64,000 nucleotides of DNA from Sipunculus nudus (GCA_026874595.1 CM049317.1:34872901-34936900), one strand, 5' to 3'. Shown: positions 1-12,920, counted from the first letter of the stretch. The notes: a model not told the origin generated them from the sequence alone. Translations and numbers: made by a program.

Positions 1-453
1 TCGTGGAATTCAAGATAGATAATAACAAATAACATGTTTTACACATATTCAAATTGTGTTAGTTTGAGTTTGGCCTATTAGTTTAATACAAACCAGCTAT
101 CATTACAAATTTACAAAAGGGCTTCAAACAGAATGCTTACCTTAGGTTTATATGCGGATAGAACAGCTTTTATAAGACATCAACTTGTTCTTTACCTCAT
201 TTAGTTTCAAACAATATGTTTATCCTGATACTCGGATTTGGAAAAAAAAGGTTCATTTAGAAATAGTATAAGGATTACAAAGCTATCTGGTATTTTAGTA
301 TTCTGGCACAGTATTTGAGAATAATCTCGTGCAGAAAAAGGAAACATTCAGCTTTAAATCTCCAAGATATTTCGATTACATTTTCAGTTGCATTTTGGGG
401 CATATACAAGATGTGGACCACGACATCTGAATTATCCATGAATATACAGCTCT
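1..453. other. 3' flank of the first DUF4440-like gene; no gene seen
   Basis: AT-rich DNA beyond the stop codon of the minus-strand gene ending at 454. I see no exon, RNA gene or recognisable mobile element. No canonical AATAAA was found on the minus strand here; an ATTAAA variant (tttaat on the plus strand at 82-87) is the only candidate poly(A) signal I noticed. Confidence 0.4.
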
Positions 454-1905
454 CTACACTCCCTGGTTCCAGCAGTCGTGTGATATGAGAAAGTCTCCTG
501 TTATCTTGTCTTTTCTCAAGAAGACCAGTTTCCTGTCAAATATGATATAATGAATGTAAACATTATTTTAATGGTTGTTTTCTAACCACATTTTTATTAA
601 GTTAGTGCCAGGAACCCCTTTTGAAATACGGTGTTACTTTGCTGTGCCACATGAGATCGTATACGGAAGCGGCAAGGGATCAAAATGTTCTTCATCAAAT
701 TTTGTAGAAATATACACTGAGCACCATGCTTACATTTTATATTTCATCGAAATGACATAAAATATTTGGCAAAAAGTATTCTTTTTGTGTCTTTGCATAT
801 AATGTATTTTTCAATATGCAGTGAACAGGATACAATTACATGTGCACTTTTTAAATTATTTGTCATATTACTGATATGAATTAGGATACCAAAATGATGT
901 CTGGTATATCTACAAATCACAATGTGCATTTCCTCATTATTAAAGAAGATAAATTTCAAGAACCCGGTCATTGTGTATAATAAATTAAGAGTGACCAGGT
1001 TTGCATTATTCTGTAAATATTAGATTGTCCCGGTAAATAACTTGTTTCATTTTGTATAGACCGTATCTCTGTATATACTAGTAATACAACTAACAAATAT
1101 ACGTGTCTGTATGTCTTACTTTGTTTGACATGTTAACTTTCTATTCATCACTGCCTATTCCTGATAACAAACTCGTGCACATGGAAAAATGCACTTACTT
1201 GCCAGTATCAATCGTTTTATCACCAGCGACGATCTTGTAGATGGCATGGTAACACGCTACGTCACCATGCACTTCAACGACTGGGTCTAAGATCTCTACC
1301 TCTGTAACTCCCGCTCTGAACATTCCCTCATATAACGACTGCACCGCCCCTGTGAACGAAAATTAAAAAGTTGAATGTGAGAAATGATAAACGGCCGGCT
1401 GACGTGGGATGTCAGTCTAAGAGATTTAAAACTAAGGACCCCCAATAACCGATTATACAGATTAAAGCCGTGGTTGAAGTTGCGCTAGCTTGTGTTTTTA
1501 TGTGTTAATATGTAACCAGACCTTCTTATATGACATGTATCTATGGAATCGGACATGGTTTTAAAATGCTCTTGAGTTTTCTTTTGACGCCATCTAACGA
1601 CAGAATCCTACTGCCAGACATGCCCTTTTGCACTTATTGTCATATACGTAAATAAACTTTTTTATACTACTACTTTTAAAAATATTTTTGTTTATAATTG
1701 ATTGATTTAAATTGGATTGTTTCAAATTGTTATTTGATTCGTATTATCATTTTGACCTTAGGGGATTCAGTATCTTGCGCCCGATAGTTTTATGGCACTC
1801 GGAGACTGTTTGTTACGTTAAGAGGACCTTATCATAGAACAAAGGTCTTATCACGAGCCATGTGGCACTTAAATTTTGACCGTGACCCACACGTATGCAC
1901 CCGTG

Positions 1906-1937
<32 letters not shown>

Positions 1938-2440
1938 AGAAGAAGAAGAAGAAAAAAAAAAGGGAAGAAGAAGAAGAAGAAGAAGAAAAGATTTAGAAAG
2001 AGGACGGGAGGAAGGAACAATTTAAAAAATGAAGCGATGACATAATATTGAGTATAAAAAGTGAAATTTGTCTTAGGAGATGGAGCAGAAAATGAAGATA
2101 AGAAAGTAGGTGAACAGATGATAAACGTTTTATGTTGAACAGAATAGCATTTCCCAGGTGACCTTATTGATCATGCGATGCGACGTAAAAATATACATTA
2201 TGTCTTACTTTAACCTCTTATTTTAATCTAAAACAAATGTCGGAAGACTCGAATCAGGACTCGAGACCACTGCTTTAAAGACCCGGACTTGGACCCGAGG
2301 GTCCTCGATTTGGACTCGGACTCGAAGATAAAGACTCGATAAGTCAGACTAAAATCAGACTAAGTCAAGCTAGAATCCAGTCCAGGAGAAGGAAAGTTCA
2401 GTCATATACAATAAAGATAAACTACTTACGGGATATTACT

Positions 2441-2495
<55 letters not shown>

Positions 2496-3622
2496 CTAGC
2501 TTAAGCTCTGCATCTGGGGCTTAATATAATTAAACATTAAAATAAAAAGCACTTGTAAACTAACATAAAAATACGTATGGTACTCTCAAATTTCCATGTC
2601 AGATCTTTTTGGGGCTTAGACTCGGGTTCCTGGTGACTCGAACTCGAAGGAGGTGGACTTGGACTCAAACCTCAAGGACTCGAATTGTGTGAACTCGACT
2701 TCATCACAGTCTAAAAACGTCTAAAACGTCTTATAGAACCAATTTATATAGATTTATACTCAATTTGTTTTCTATTTTGAATGATATGTAATATTTTAAA
2801 AAAATCTTGCAGAGAGACCCAGAGCAGAATTAACATTGGTTTACAATGCTATTTTGGTTACAATTTTACCCAAAAATTTAAGAAAATAAGGATTGCTGTA
2901 AAGGAGGATGTTTCCTTTCGTTTTTCCCTTTTTTATACATTATAATTAAATTTCCTTTCGTTTTTGAGGTTGTGCTTTTTATCAAATTTCCACTAACCAG
3001 ACATACAGTGAATATTGACAACTTTATAAACAAATCATACGTCAGTCCCCGAAACCCCTAATAAGCTGTTACACTGACAATTAAAATGATGCGGTAAAAA
3101 AGGTAAATAATGATATCAAGCCAAAATTTTGCCATCAGATACTGTCTAAATTATCTCATTTTTATAGAAGATTTTTGCAGAAATTTATAGAGTCGAAATT
3201 TGCCGTGAGACCTCTAGTGAAGATTTCGTTAGTGCCGGTGAGCTCACCTTCGCCGGCCCTGCTGGGCTGGTCGGGTCCCATCATCACGGCATCCTTGGCG
3301 TACGCCCGCTTTTTTAGCGCCTCCACGTTCCTGATCCGGATGTACTCATGAAACCGCTCCCAGCAGGCCTCAGCCCGGTCAAGGTCAAGGTCGTCTGTGC
3401 CAATATCGGTCGTAATATTATAAACACATTAAAATGCATTAAGAATATACTTTCCGACAAAATCTAAAAGTAAATATTTTATTGTAATTAAATGTACCAT
3501 GGTCATAGTTTCCAAACTGTCCGGGTGTGAGCCTGCATGGATAAGTAAAAAAAAAAAAAGATAAAAAAATATTGATTTAAATAAGTGTGGAATATTCGTA
3601 TACCTGGATAGGAGTCGGACAT
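454..3622 (-). CDS. SnoaL-like/DUF4440 (NTF2-fold) protein, gene A; join of complement(3604..3622), (3248..3394), (1199..1349), (454..532)
   Basis: Predicted 131-residue single-domain protein of the SnoaL/DUF4440 branch of the NTF2-like superfamily. The N-terminal half has the helical pattern of the family (around AEACWERFHEYI, residues 14-25, then RNVEALKKRAYAKDAVMM). The middle exon gives GDVACYHAIYKI, and the last exon gives LVFLRKDKITGDFLISHDCWN, matching the family's closing strand pair. Start is the ATG at 3622: this 19-nt exon ends in a good donor (CCAG|GTATAC) and its phase-1 join makes GAC with the next exon. All joins stay open, 396 nt in total, stop TAG at 454-456. NTF2-like folds bind small ligands or serve as enzymes; nothing here fixes a substrate. 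No signal peptide or membrane segment, so probably cytosolic. A paralogue with the same exon phases lies at 13161-16598. Confidence 0.82.
1904..1990. repeat. (GA)n/(GAA)n purine microsatellite
   Basis: Uninterrupted purine stretch starting as GA dinucleotides and changing to GAA trinucleotides with an internal A-run. Lies in intron 2 of the first DUF4440-like gene. Confidence 0.85.
2238..2705. repeat. ACTCG-rich degenerate repeat element around a (TA)n tract
   Basis: Many copies of GACTCG, ACTCGAA and GGACTTGGACTC crowd both sides of a (TA)n run. The arrangement suggests a short non-autonomous element with repeat-rich ends, but clean inverted ends or target duplications were not found. Class unknown. 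Confidence 0.4.
2443..2492. repeat. (TA)n microsatellite
   Basis: About 25 uninterrupted TA units. Confidence 0.9.
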
Positions 3623-5152
3623 TGTAGGCCCAAGGGTAATGTAATAATATATTACCGAGTATCTGGTGTGTTGTGAAAAAAGCCTCAAATGAGAGCCAGC
3701 TGTTAGAAATAAAAATACATTCCTCAATGAAGATGTGTGATAGTTGTCTTTGTCTGGACCTTACCTAATGAGGCCTGAATGAATTGTTCGTCTATACATT
3801 ACAAAGGTTATCCCATATTCGTTCATGTTATAATTGCCCTGATTGAGTCACTAAACTAAATAGTTTGCCTCTTTGCTCTGTTATATACTTTTATGAGGAT
3901 GACCAAATTTGCTACAATAACCCTGAAAAATTATAAAAATGGTTTTTCTGATATGAATCTTTTGTAAGCAAAGATATCGGCATTTGGCCGTGTTGCATTT
4001 TCATTTTTCTAAATACAAACCGAAGAAAAATAAATGTTTCAGGCATAAACATTGTAATATAAAATACCACTTACTTTATTTTCCAAATTATTAAAACAGT
4101 TTATTCAGCACTGTGCAGCATAATTTTCTTCATAACTTCATCGACCTGACACTTGTCCACATACCTCATACATAGCCGTAAAGGATTTTTGTATAAAAAA
4201 GAATACCTGTCCGTATCTCAAACTGTCTAAAAATTCACAATTTTAATATAAAAAAGAAAACTTGAAATTGTTGATTTCGTGATAGTGCATGGGATACGGC
4301 AAGCCCCGTCTTACTAACTTTAATAACCCTTTGCCATTCATTAAGGCTGGCGCCGTGTCTGTTTCATCATCTGCGTAATAAATAAAGGTCTCCTTAAATA
4401 AGTAATTAAAAGGGTTAGTTATACACAAGATAAATCTAAAATTAGAAGAAACGTGAATACTCGCCAGGCATGATGGTATTCGCCCTGTCCCGCCGCACCA
4501 ATAGCACCAGCCTTAATCATTCACTGCGGAGTGAGACTATCCTCCGTCTCTAGACATATCACGTGTACACGTTTGGGGGGGGGGGGGGGATAGATTCGCT
4601 CACATGGTATACACATGATTTCTTTTACTTCAGGTCACATAGGTGATGGTAAAGGTCATCAGGTACTTCGGAACATAACTGAAAATAACATGAAATATAT
4701 ACTTGGTTAATTGTTACTTGCATGTGAAGTCGGAAAACATCTCCTTTCAGTCTTTGAAGCAGGCAGCAATCTTTGATACTTCGAGAAAACTTTGAAATAA
4801 CTTCTTGAATCTTTATTGTTCACGATATCCCGAAATGCATTTTTCGTCCTTAATTTAACAGGACAAAACAGTCCTATAAAACAGACCTATAAAATGACTT
4901 ATATCAAGCTGCAGCAAATTTGAGCAAAAAATTTCATTTAGCATTTTATAATACATAACTAGTAAATGATGAAATATGTCAAGAAGTGCTTGAAGTGATT
5001 GATGATTGATAACAAAATGATTATAACTGAACTGTGAGCCCCTTCTCGCTCCCCGGTTTCCGAAGAGTATGGTCATAAGTCATAACTAAGGGAACCAGTT
5101 GAAGAATATGGTCAAAGTGGATTATTTACAAAAAATACAAAAAGTTCGAACC

Positions 5153-5165
5153 TTATATATATAAT

Positions 5166-5199
<34 letters not shown>

Positions 5200-5200
5200 C
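5153..5200. repeat. (TA)n microsatellite, slightly interrupted
   Basis: TA units broken by ATTA and followed by a few ATAC units. Confidence 0.85.
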
Positions 5201-6119
5201 ATACATACATAAATATCTCATGACTTTGAGGTGATATGACTTAAAGGTGATTTATGCATACTGTATAAATGTATACTGCACAAATGAGGTTTGCTATCTA
5301 AACGGCAACGATAACGGACCTACAATTTGATCTTATCTTTGCAAATTTAACTCTGTGTTAAGTATATGTTTATCATGATTTGAGTGAGATAAGCCGCTTT
5401 TGTAAGATAAATGGTAGCGACAATGCATATGTAACTCAATACTTTGCGGGTACCAGTTAAACACGACGATTATCAGGTTTATTTTAACAAGGCCACCGGA
5501 AAGCGGGACATCCCCTCGCACAAGGCATAATTATACGGGAGCCTGGTCAGAGTAAAATTCAGTAAGAATGTCGTGTGATCTTTGCCTGCGACCTTGTAAC
5601 CTTATAAGCAATAGGAATTTACGCCATTAGAAGGCCTACGTTGCCAACATGTTAAAGAAGCAGGGTTTGGTATGAAGAATTTGACTTATATTAGTCCAGA
5701 AGTTTGTTTTAAGAAGAAGGTTTTATGACCTTGACCTTCGACCTCGTGACCTCAAAGTCGATATTTTTATGTAAAATATTGAAGGTTTAGCTTTACTTAT
5801 TTGACTTAAAATTCTCCCATGAACTTTTTTTCTCGGAGTGATTACTGACCTTTGAACTCATGAATCAATATCAATAGAGGTCTTTTCCCAGGTTAGTTTG
5901 TGCCCAACATATAAAATATTGATCGCTTGACATGAAAAATTTAGATTAGAAAACGTCCGCAAGCTTTTCCAATACAGTGACCAGCTGCGTCAATTTATCT
6001 TCAAGGGTGGGGCGATGATTCGCAGACACACCATCACACACACATGTGTTAATTCTAAATCAGGTTTAGATATATAATATTTTATAGTTAGCTCATAAAA
6101 GGAACCAGTCTTTGATCTG

Positions 6120-6124
<5 letters not shown>

Positions 6125-6168
<44 letters not shown>
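6125..6168. repeat. (TA)n microsatellite
   Basis: Uninterrupted TA run. Confidence 0.9.
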
Positions 6169-6169
<1 letters not shown>

Positions 6170-7068
6170 TTTACAATATATAATTTTTATTATATGAATA
6201 TTGGGGAGAAAATTACATTTACCACCACCACCCCCTTCCTATAAAGTAGATGATATTTACCACAATCCCCTGTATTGGCGCACGTGACGTTGACCTTTGA
6301 CCTCGAGGCTTTTCAAGAAGAATGTTCTGAAACGTTGACCTTTGACCTCATGGTTTCAAAATAAAAAGGGTCCTCTCTCTAATGGCGGGAGCCCCATAAA
6401 AATTTAGTCTTAAAATACGTCCACAACTTTTTCTGTTCCTGAGTCTTGGATAGGCTTTTTGACTTTTATACTTCGTGAAGTCAAAATCAAAACAGCTATT
6501 CCCTAATTGGCAGGCGAGTCATGTGTGAAATATGGAAAGTTTGGCTTTAACATTTTAACTTAAAATGCATCCATGTCCTTTTTTCTTTGGGTGGTGACCT
6601 TGAAGGTCCCCCCTGCATTAGGTTTTCTATATGTAAAAGATGGCAGGTTTTGCATGAAAAGTTTGGCTTCAGCGAGCCATATGTGAACAATAAAGGTTTT
6701 GGTCACAAGGGTATGGCTTAAAATGCGTCCACGACCAAAGAAATTCTGGCGCACGAAATGAGGGGTCATTAAAATTCCCGCGTTCAACTCCAATGCCATG
6801 AGTTTATAAGAGAAAATTCACTTCAAAATTAAATTAAATAAGGTTTAATTTAAGTGATGGGGTTCATAAGAAATAAACGTATCTCATATAAGCGTGATAA
6901 GTTTCGCCAAGTTTTGTGGATTAAAGATGGACCTTATAAACCTTCTAATGGTGGTGGGGGATTATAATGCCAGGTGTTCGTTTTTTGAACACGTATCAGT
7001 GTAATGCCACTCAGTATGCATATTCTCACAAACATTATTTTATAAGAATTTGCTTGGGGAACACCCGA

Positions 7069-7371
7069 AATTCATACACTAACAGGGGATAACAAAATCC
7101 ATGATCCATGGGTAGTTATAACATGGACCTTCCTGTTCTTTGCTTTATTTCGTGATATTATCTCTGTTGACGGACATTCTTACCCTGGTTGGCCTGCCGT
7201 GTCAGCCATCTGTCGATCACAATTCATACACTAACAGGGGATAACAAAATCCATGATCCATGGGTAGTTATAACATGGACCTTCATGTTCTTTGCTTTAT
7301 TTCGTGATATTATCTCTGTTGACGGACATTCCTACCCTGGTTGGCCTGCCGTGTCAGCCATCTGTCGATCA
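7069..7371 (+). repeat. 152-bp tandem duplication, two copies
   Basis: The block beginning AATTCATACACTAACAGG at 7069 starts again at 7221 and runs to about 7371. The copies differ at only a few positions (for example TTCCTG versus TTCATG), so the duplication is recent. Open frames crossing it repeat the same residues and show no domain. Confidence 0.9.
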
Positions 7372-7754
7372 GTCTCAATATTAATTCAATTGAGATTTAA
7401 GGCATCATTATGATTTGAAAATTTCAAAATAGTTGTTTATCATGTTAACTTTCCTTTAATATTTAGAAAATTATTGCTAAATTAAGTTGGTAACCATAAC
7501 GCACATGCTAGGACACCATAAAAGTTGTAATGCTATGTCGGAATCATCCATTAACTTCTTTTACTTTAGCTAAAGGAAATAACTATATTTTTTCTTTTAA
7601 GAAATTAATTAACATTTAAAATATGCACTTCTTATTCAAACCTGATGGGATACTGAAAACTTAATTACATAATCATTATAAAATCAGCCAGTCCCTCACT
7701 GTGCAAAATATGTTACGAACACCAGCGTTCTGACACCTTTATCTTTTTAAAGTT

Positions 7755-7762
7755 CCCTCTCT

Positions 7763-7825
<63 letters not shown>

Positions 7826-7826
7826 T
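7755..7826. repeat. (CT)n followed by (CA)n microsatellite
   Basis: Long TC run that switches to ACACAC at its 3' end. Confidence 0.9.
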
Positions 7827-9217
7827 ATTTCAAAGAGATATATTAAGTATTGCATCTTACATGCCTGAGGGACTTAACGAAGCAAGACAATATTCCTGTA
7901 TTTTCTGTCGTTATTTTAGTTTACATCGTTGAGTTTGATAGTTTTACTGATGAGTAAATAGTGTATATGATGTCGAAACAAACATCAAACACTTACTATA
8001 CTCGAAAGTTTGAATTAAGTGGCACGCTGTCAGCAAACATTATTCTTAACAGTAACCTGAAATTCTTTTTCTTCTCTGCTTCTCAAAGCGCGGACATGCA
8101 CGCGAAAACAAATATACAAACCGAATGCTAAATAGGCTTGTCTTCCATTCTTCTTTGAGGTGCAATTCTTCAAATAGGGGTCAAAATAGGGTCCGACTGC
8201 TTCATAGGGTATTATTAACACACAATCATGGTTATAATTATATCAGAATGAGTTTGACGATTTACTTCGATTCCCCATGTGAGGGTAATATTGCAAGAGT
8301 AAGTCCAGATACAATTTTAGGGCCAATTTTTAAGATCCAAAATGAAACCGTAATAAAAAAATATATGTCCTAAATAAGAGGTTCCAATGAAAATATAAAT
8401 AAATTTATTACCCATCACTAATAATTCGGGTATTTTTGTGTTTGTTTACTATAAACAAGATCTAATGTGCTTCCTACAAAATTTCTATGAGCTGCTCTTC
8501 AGTATTTTTCACTCGCTGGACTAACGAAGCCATGTCCTAAATTTTCGTCAACTCCGTTACAACTGCACCAATATGCCATCTACAGCCATCCAGTGGAACA
8601 AATCGAGTGGCTGATCATATCATTCGTTACAGTGTAGGGCATTCAAAGTGAAGAATCATGGCTTCAATCCGGAGTTTTGATTTTTATCAGTGAAAAAGTG
8701 TATAAAAAGTAAAGTAGCTTAATTCACCCATCAACTCTGTTACGCCATTTGTGAAAAAAGTAATTTTTGAAACCTATAAACATCCATGAACAGAGAGAGG
8801 CATCGTAAATCTATCAGAATTGAAATATTTGTTTGGAGGATTTCATGTCTATCATGTCCGCTGATTAGGTAAAATTTAAAAAATAATCAGCTCCGTTACG
8901 ATCAACTCCGTTGCCATTCTATTGTAACGGAGTTGACGAATCACCAAACATTTTTTCTATGAAAAGTCCAACCAGTAATAAATTATTCTCTGGTGAGAGG
9001 ATTTATAAATAAGCACACTGAAGATAAGAAGCAGCTTCACTGACCACTTGATATATAGTATAATCCCTTTTAATGCGTTTATCTTGGTCTGGAAAATACT
9101 GTTGCTCTTTGAAAACAAATAACTAATTTTGGTAATTAAAAAATGCTTTAGTCTTGAAATTTGACAGCAATAGAAACATTAAAACTTATCTATTAGAGAT
9201 ATTTTATAAGTTTGTTT

Positions 9218-10312
9218 TAGAAGTGCGGACCGGACCGGACCGTTTGATGCACCAAGTAAGCGCCCTGTTTTTGTCAGGTCCAGATGTAAGCGTTCCGGTC
9301 CATAAGGTGGACCGGTCCAAGGGGTTCGGCACATTTGTTAAAATATCATCAAAATTAAAATATATTGTAATTCCTTTTATTCAACGTTTGTTCTACATAT
9401 TTTTTATTACATATATTTGTTCAAATATTTAACAAAACCAAATATCATACACAACAAAACGTGCTATAAATGTAATATAATAATCTATACTTTAATCGCA
9501 GGATCTGGGTTTGATTTTTAATGACAAATTTAAAATTACAGTCTTTTTTAATAAATTTTTCAGTGGTAAATATTTTGTGTTACTGTGTGGGGCATAGTGA
9601 TTAGAATATAAGCCAAATGTGCAGGGTGGAGCGAGCTGATTTAAAGAATTTGCTTGGCGGGGATAGATGCGGGCTGACATACGCTGATGAAGTTTTGTAG
9701 CGGTTTAAGTGCGATTTGATATTGAAAACTTATTAATCTAATGTGCAGGGTTGGGCGAGCTGATTCAAAGATTATACTGGGCAGGGATGCAGATTGACAT
9801 CAGCTGATAAGTTATGTAATGGTGTATGTGCGATCTGATACAGAAAACTTATTAATCCTTTGTTAATAATTTAATATAAAGAATATATTTAATGTATTCA
9901 TCGTATAGAAATTGGTCTTATTATACTAAGCAAAAGTATCAGCATTGTGCAACACAGCAGGGACAATGATCTAATGCTGAACATGTCACTTCAATCATAA
10001 GTTAATAACAAAAAATGAACTTTAACTGTTACTCACGATGGAAAAAAAAATAAAATAATACATGTGCACGTATATAATTGTACTATTGCAGCTGTCATTG
10101 CTTTAAATATATTTTATGTAGCCAATGAGTCTTTCTGAGATGGTTTATTACCCCTTGTTCATAACACGATTGTTGGTGAAACTAAATCCTGAAACACATT
10201 TGTTTAACTTAATCCTTTTAACATTAAGTTCGGCGGTCCAACCGATCCGGTCCAGGAATAAGCGGTCCGGTATTTTGTGTTATCGGTCCAAGCGGTCCGG
10301 TCCGCACCTCTA
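9218..10312. mobile_element. Non-autonomous hAT-like DNA transposon, 1.1 kb, with 8-bp TSD
   Basis: The left end TAGAAGTGCGGACCGGACCG is matched by the reverse complement of the right end (TAGAGGTGCGGACCGGACCG). The element is bracketed by the direct repeat GTTTGTTT at 9210-9217 and 10313-10320. An 8-bp target duplication and short inverted ends of this kind are the mark of hAT-superfamily elements. Inside are further GGACCG repeats near both ends and a tandem duplication of about 120 bp (about 9611-9855, each copy containing ATGTGCAGGG and GAGCTGAT). I see no transposase frame, so it would need a transposase supplied in trans. Confidence 0.85.
9611..9855 (+). repeat. About 120-bp tandem duplication inside the hAT-like element
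   Basis: Two diverged copies share ATGTGCAGGG, CGAGCTGATT, GCTGACAT-like and GAAAACTTATTAAT blocks in the same order. Confidence 0.65.
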
Positions 10313-10320
10313 GTTTGTTT

Positions 10321-12265
10321 ATGAGCTTATAACTTAAATTCATTGGGTTTACAGGCTAATCACCATGGCTAAGACTGGAAAAGAACGAATGAGGGTATAT
10401 AGACATTATTATTTTCTGTTGGATTCATCTAATGAAGTGTTAGGCATTTATATAAGAAAGAATATCCCCTTAGCCCACAAACGAAAGGAGAACATTCCAA
10501 ATATGAACACTGTGTGTTGTGTATTCCGTTCTCTGTTCTACACCTGACAGCTTTTATTGTAACACGAATTCAGGTTGATTACAAGGCCGCTGAAAGTGTT
10601 CAGCTCCATCACGTTTTAGCATTGCATTGACCATCCAAGGAAATTATGACTTCTTAATAAAACATGAAGTCTTTTGCATTAAATTAGGAGAAAGTTTTGG
10701 AACATATTACTGTGTACACCTTTTAAGTGGTCGAGCAGGCCCTTTTTACTTAGGATTCACTGTAAATCCAAAAATTGGTATCAGTTTACTATAATATTTG
10801 CGTTATTGTTTTAAATATTTGTGAAATTAATGGTAATATTTTATTAGTTTAGATGACACTAGCCTTTAATGCCAGTTGCATATATAGCACAGCTCTATAA
10901 GGTAACAAGACTATCATTTTTGTTGAAAATTGATCAACTCCGTTACAGCTCTTAATTGTAACAATATTTTCCTGGATTTAGATAATGTTGGCATTTCTTT
11001 ACTTTCTCAAGTATTTTATTGTCATTAAAGGAGAAATATGTTTTTATTGAATTCATATTGAAATGGTTAAATACCTAGTAGGTAGGCATTTAGCAAGTTC
11101 TTTCTCGCAACAATCCCGAGCTGAGTTGTTCAATTTAGCAGTAATTTACATTAATTGACTTTATGTGTTTAAAATAAACTTTATATGGTAAACTTTTGTT
11201 TACCGGTCAGGGTAACTTGTGTCGATATATTTTAGCATGATACAACTTGATAGTTATCTGTTTACTTTTTGTTCAAATGTGTTAAAAGTTTAGGTAAGAA
11301 TATCTTAATAATTTAGTGCGTTATCAACTCCGTTACATTCCAGTCAGCACAACATTTTAGCCAAAAACTATATTCGACCGTTTTCCTCCAGACTTTGCAG
11401 AAGATAACGTTTCAAACTATTGTCAAATGATGGACAATTTGTAGGAGATCAGTAATATTGAGCGTATACCTGTCTCTTTTTACTAAGTTCTCTTCAATGC
11501 ACTTTATGGGTCAAACATTTGTGTGCACTATCACCTTATTATTTAGCATTAATAAAAATATCAGGAATAATTTTCATATCAAACTCTAGTGTTTATGATG
11601 ATTGTGTACCATACTTTTGTAAAATCTACATACGTGACACATTCATTCTTCTTTTTTTACCGCATTATTTTGTGATTTAAAAAAAATAAACTGCTGTAAC
11701 GGAGTTGACTTGCTGACTAAAGACTGCTATTCTTCTATTGTGGTAAAAAAGCAAGTATGGATAAAAGTGCGCTGCTGAAGGGAGTTTTTGACCTTTCATA
11801 TATCCCGCTTGAAAAGGAAAGAAGAAAAAATGAATTTTGCAACAACTTTTTTCCCTCTGTTTGGGAACTCGAAATTGACCCCTATTCTGAGAATTACACT
11901 GAGAAGTGTTTCGACCAGCGTGTCAGTATGATTTAATGTGACATTTTTTTTTTTATTTAATTGGAAAAATACATTATACACATTTCCTAACCTAATCTTA
12001 GGGTCATGTATAATACACACTAATGTAAACAGATGTTCGTGCACATGAGTTACTTTTCTTTTCTTGAATAAAAAAAAAAAACTTCCGAATTTTGCATGAG
12101 AGTCTATATATTCTCTTAATCTCAGTCCACAAATATCTTGCTATTTATCTATCATAATATAATATAGGTTACATATAATTTAGGAAGAAATAATTCTTGA
12201 TCTGTTTTTTTGAGGCGATGACATTTTGCTTAATTATTTGTTTTACTTATCCGGATTACAAAAAA

Positions 12266-12316
<51 letters not shown>

Positions 12317-12920
12317 AATATTAAACCTATTATACTCAATATTATGAAATTTAATTCAACAGCATATATACACCTTCAGATGTGAAGACATTCGGAGGAA
12401 GAACAGGTATAGATAGACTACGGAAATTCCATACAACATCATGTATTAAATGCTGCTTTCAGTATAACACCTTGATGATTCAGGAAACGACAATGAAAAC
12501 AATAGCTAAGCTCATCGTGCATGACCATCCCGTCAGAAGAAAAAATAACAGAGGAAGAACAGAAGAAATAAAAAGAAGAATAAAAAGGTAGACATGAGTA
12601 AAATAAAGCTGGAGAAGGAAAAGAGAAGAACAAAAAGAAGATGAAGATGACGATGATGATGACAGAAGAAAGTGACGAAAACTAGATGAAGGTATTTTAT
12701 TTTATTTGAAGAAATATAAAAAAGTACAGAAAAGTAATAATAATAAAAAAGAATATGATAACAATAATAATCATTTATTTTGTGCAGCGTAAAATCAATG
12801 ATGATACATGCTTTGAAACGTTGTGACATGTAATCAGCAATACGTACCATGACCAGAATGTGAAATTAAAATTCCATTGGCTATAATATCACATTCAGAC
12901 GGTTACAATATTAAATGTGT
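10321..12920. other. Intergenic DNA 3' of the second DUF4440-like gene
   Basis: Holds three copies of the TCAACTCCGTTAC motif (10934, 11324, 11696), a (TA)n run (12267-12313) and an A/G-rich stretch (about 12530-12720) that produces spurious open frames. No exon recognised. Confidence 0.4.
12267..12313. repeat. (TA)n microsatellite
   Basis: Uninterrupted TA run. Confidence 0.9.

Larger units (their letters stand above)
1350..3247. other. Intron 2 of gene A with purine tract and ACTCG-rich repeat
   Basis: Intron between coding exons 2 and 3 of the 454-3622 gene. It holds a GA/GAA purine tract (about 1904-1990), a (TA)n run (2443-2492), and two ACTCG-rich blocks (about 2245-2400 and 2610-2700) that flank the (TA)n. 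No coding exon seen between them. The short open frames over the purine tract are simple-sequence artefacts. Confidence 0.5.
3623..7068. other. Intergenic DNA between the two DUF4440-like genes, left part
   Basis: Upstream of the first gene's ATG. Contains a poly-G run (about 4575-4589), (TA)n tracts (5153-5200, 6125-6168), and from about 5700 to 6800 a decayed repeat rich in the minus-strand form of AGGTCAAAGGTCA (for example 6293-6305 and 6333-6345). That segment looks like a degenerate, inverted relative of the GGTCA-rich element at 46838-49260. No convincing exon seen. Confidence 0.4.
8548..11708. repeat. Scattered 13-mer TCAACTCCGTTAC, eight exact or near copies in both orientations
   Basis: Copies at 8548-8560, 8731-8743 (one mismatch), 8887-8899 (one mismatch), 8902-8914 (one mismatch), 8924-8936 (reverse), 10934-10946, 11324-11336 and 11696-11708 (reverse). 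The 8902 and 8924 copies face each other and could form a hairpin. Spacing is irregular, and the hAT-like element at 9218-10312 falls between the groups. Function unknown. Confidence 0.75.

Noticed and set aside
1832-2045. Frames over the GA/GAA tract
   Set aside because: Simple-sequence translation (Arg/Glu/Lys or Leu/Phe/Ser runs).
4455-4528. Alternative first exon for gene A (minus-strand ATG near 4471 or 4528)
   Set aside because: The possible donor there leaves the wrong phase for the exon starting at 3394, whereas the exon at 3604-3622 fits both phase and donor consensus.
8548-11708. Short repeated motif considered as a CRISPR-like array
   Set aside because: Copies are irregularly spaced, in both orientations, only 13 bp long, and the DNA is eukaryotic.
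12439-12850. Overlapping frames of 60-105 codons on both strands
   Set aside because: They arise from an A/G-rich (T/C-rich on the other strand) stretch and read as Phe/Ser/Leu or Lys/Arg low complexity.
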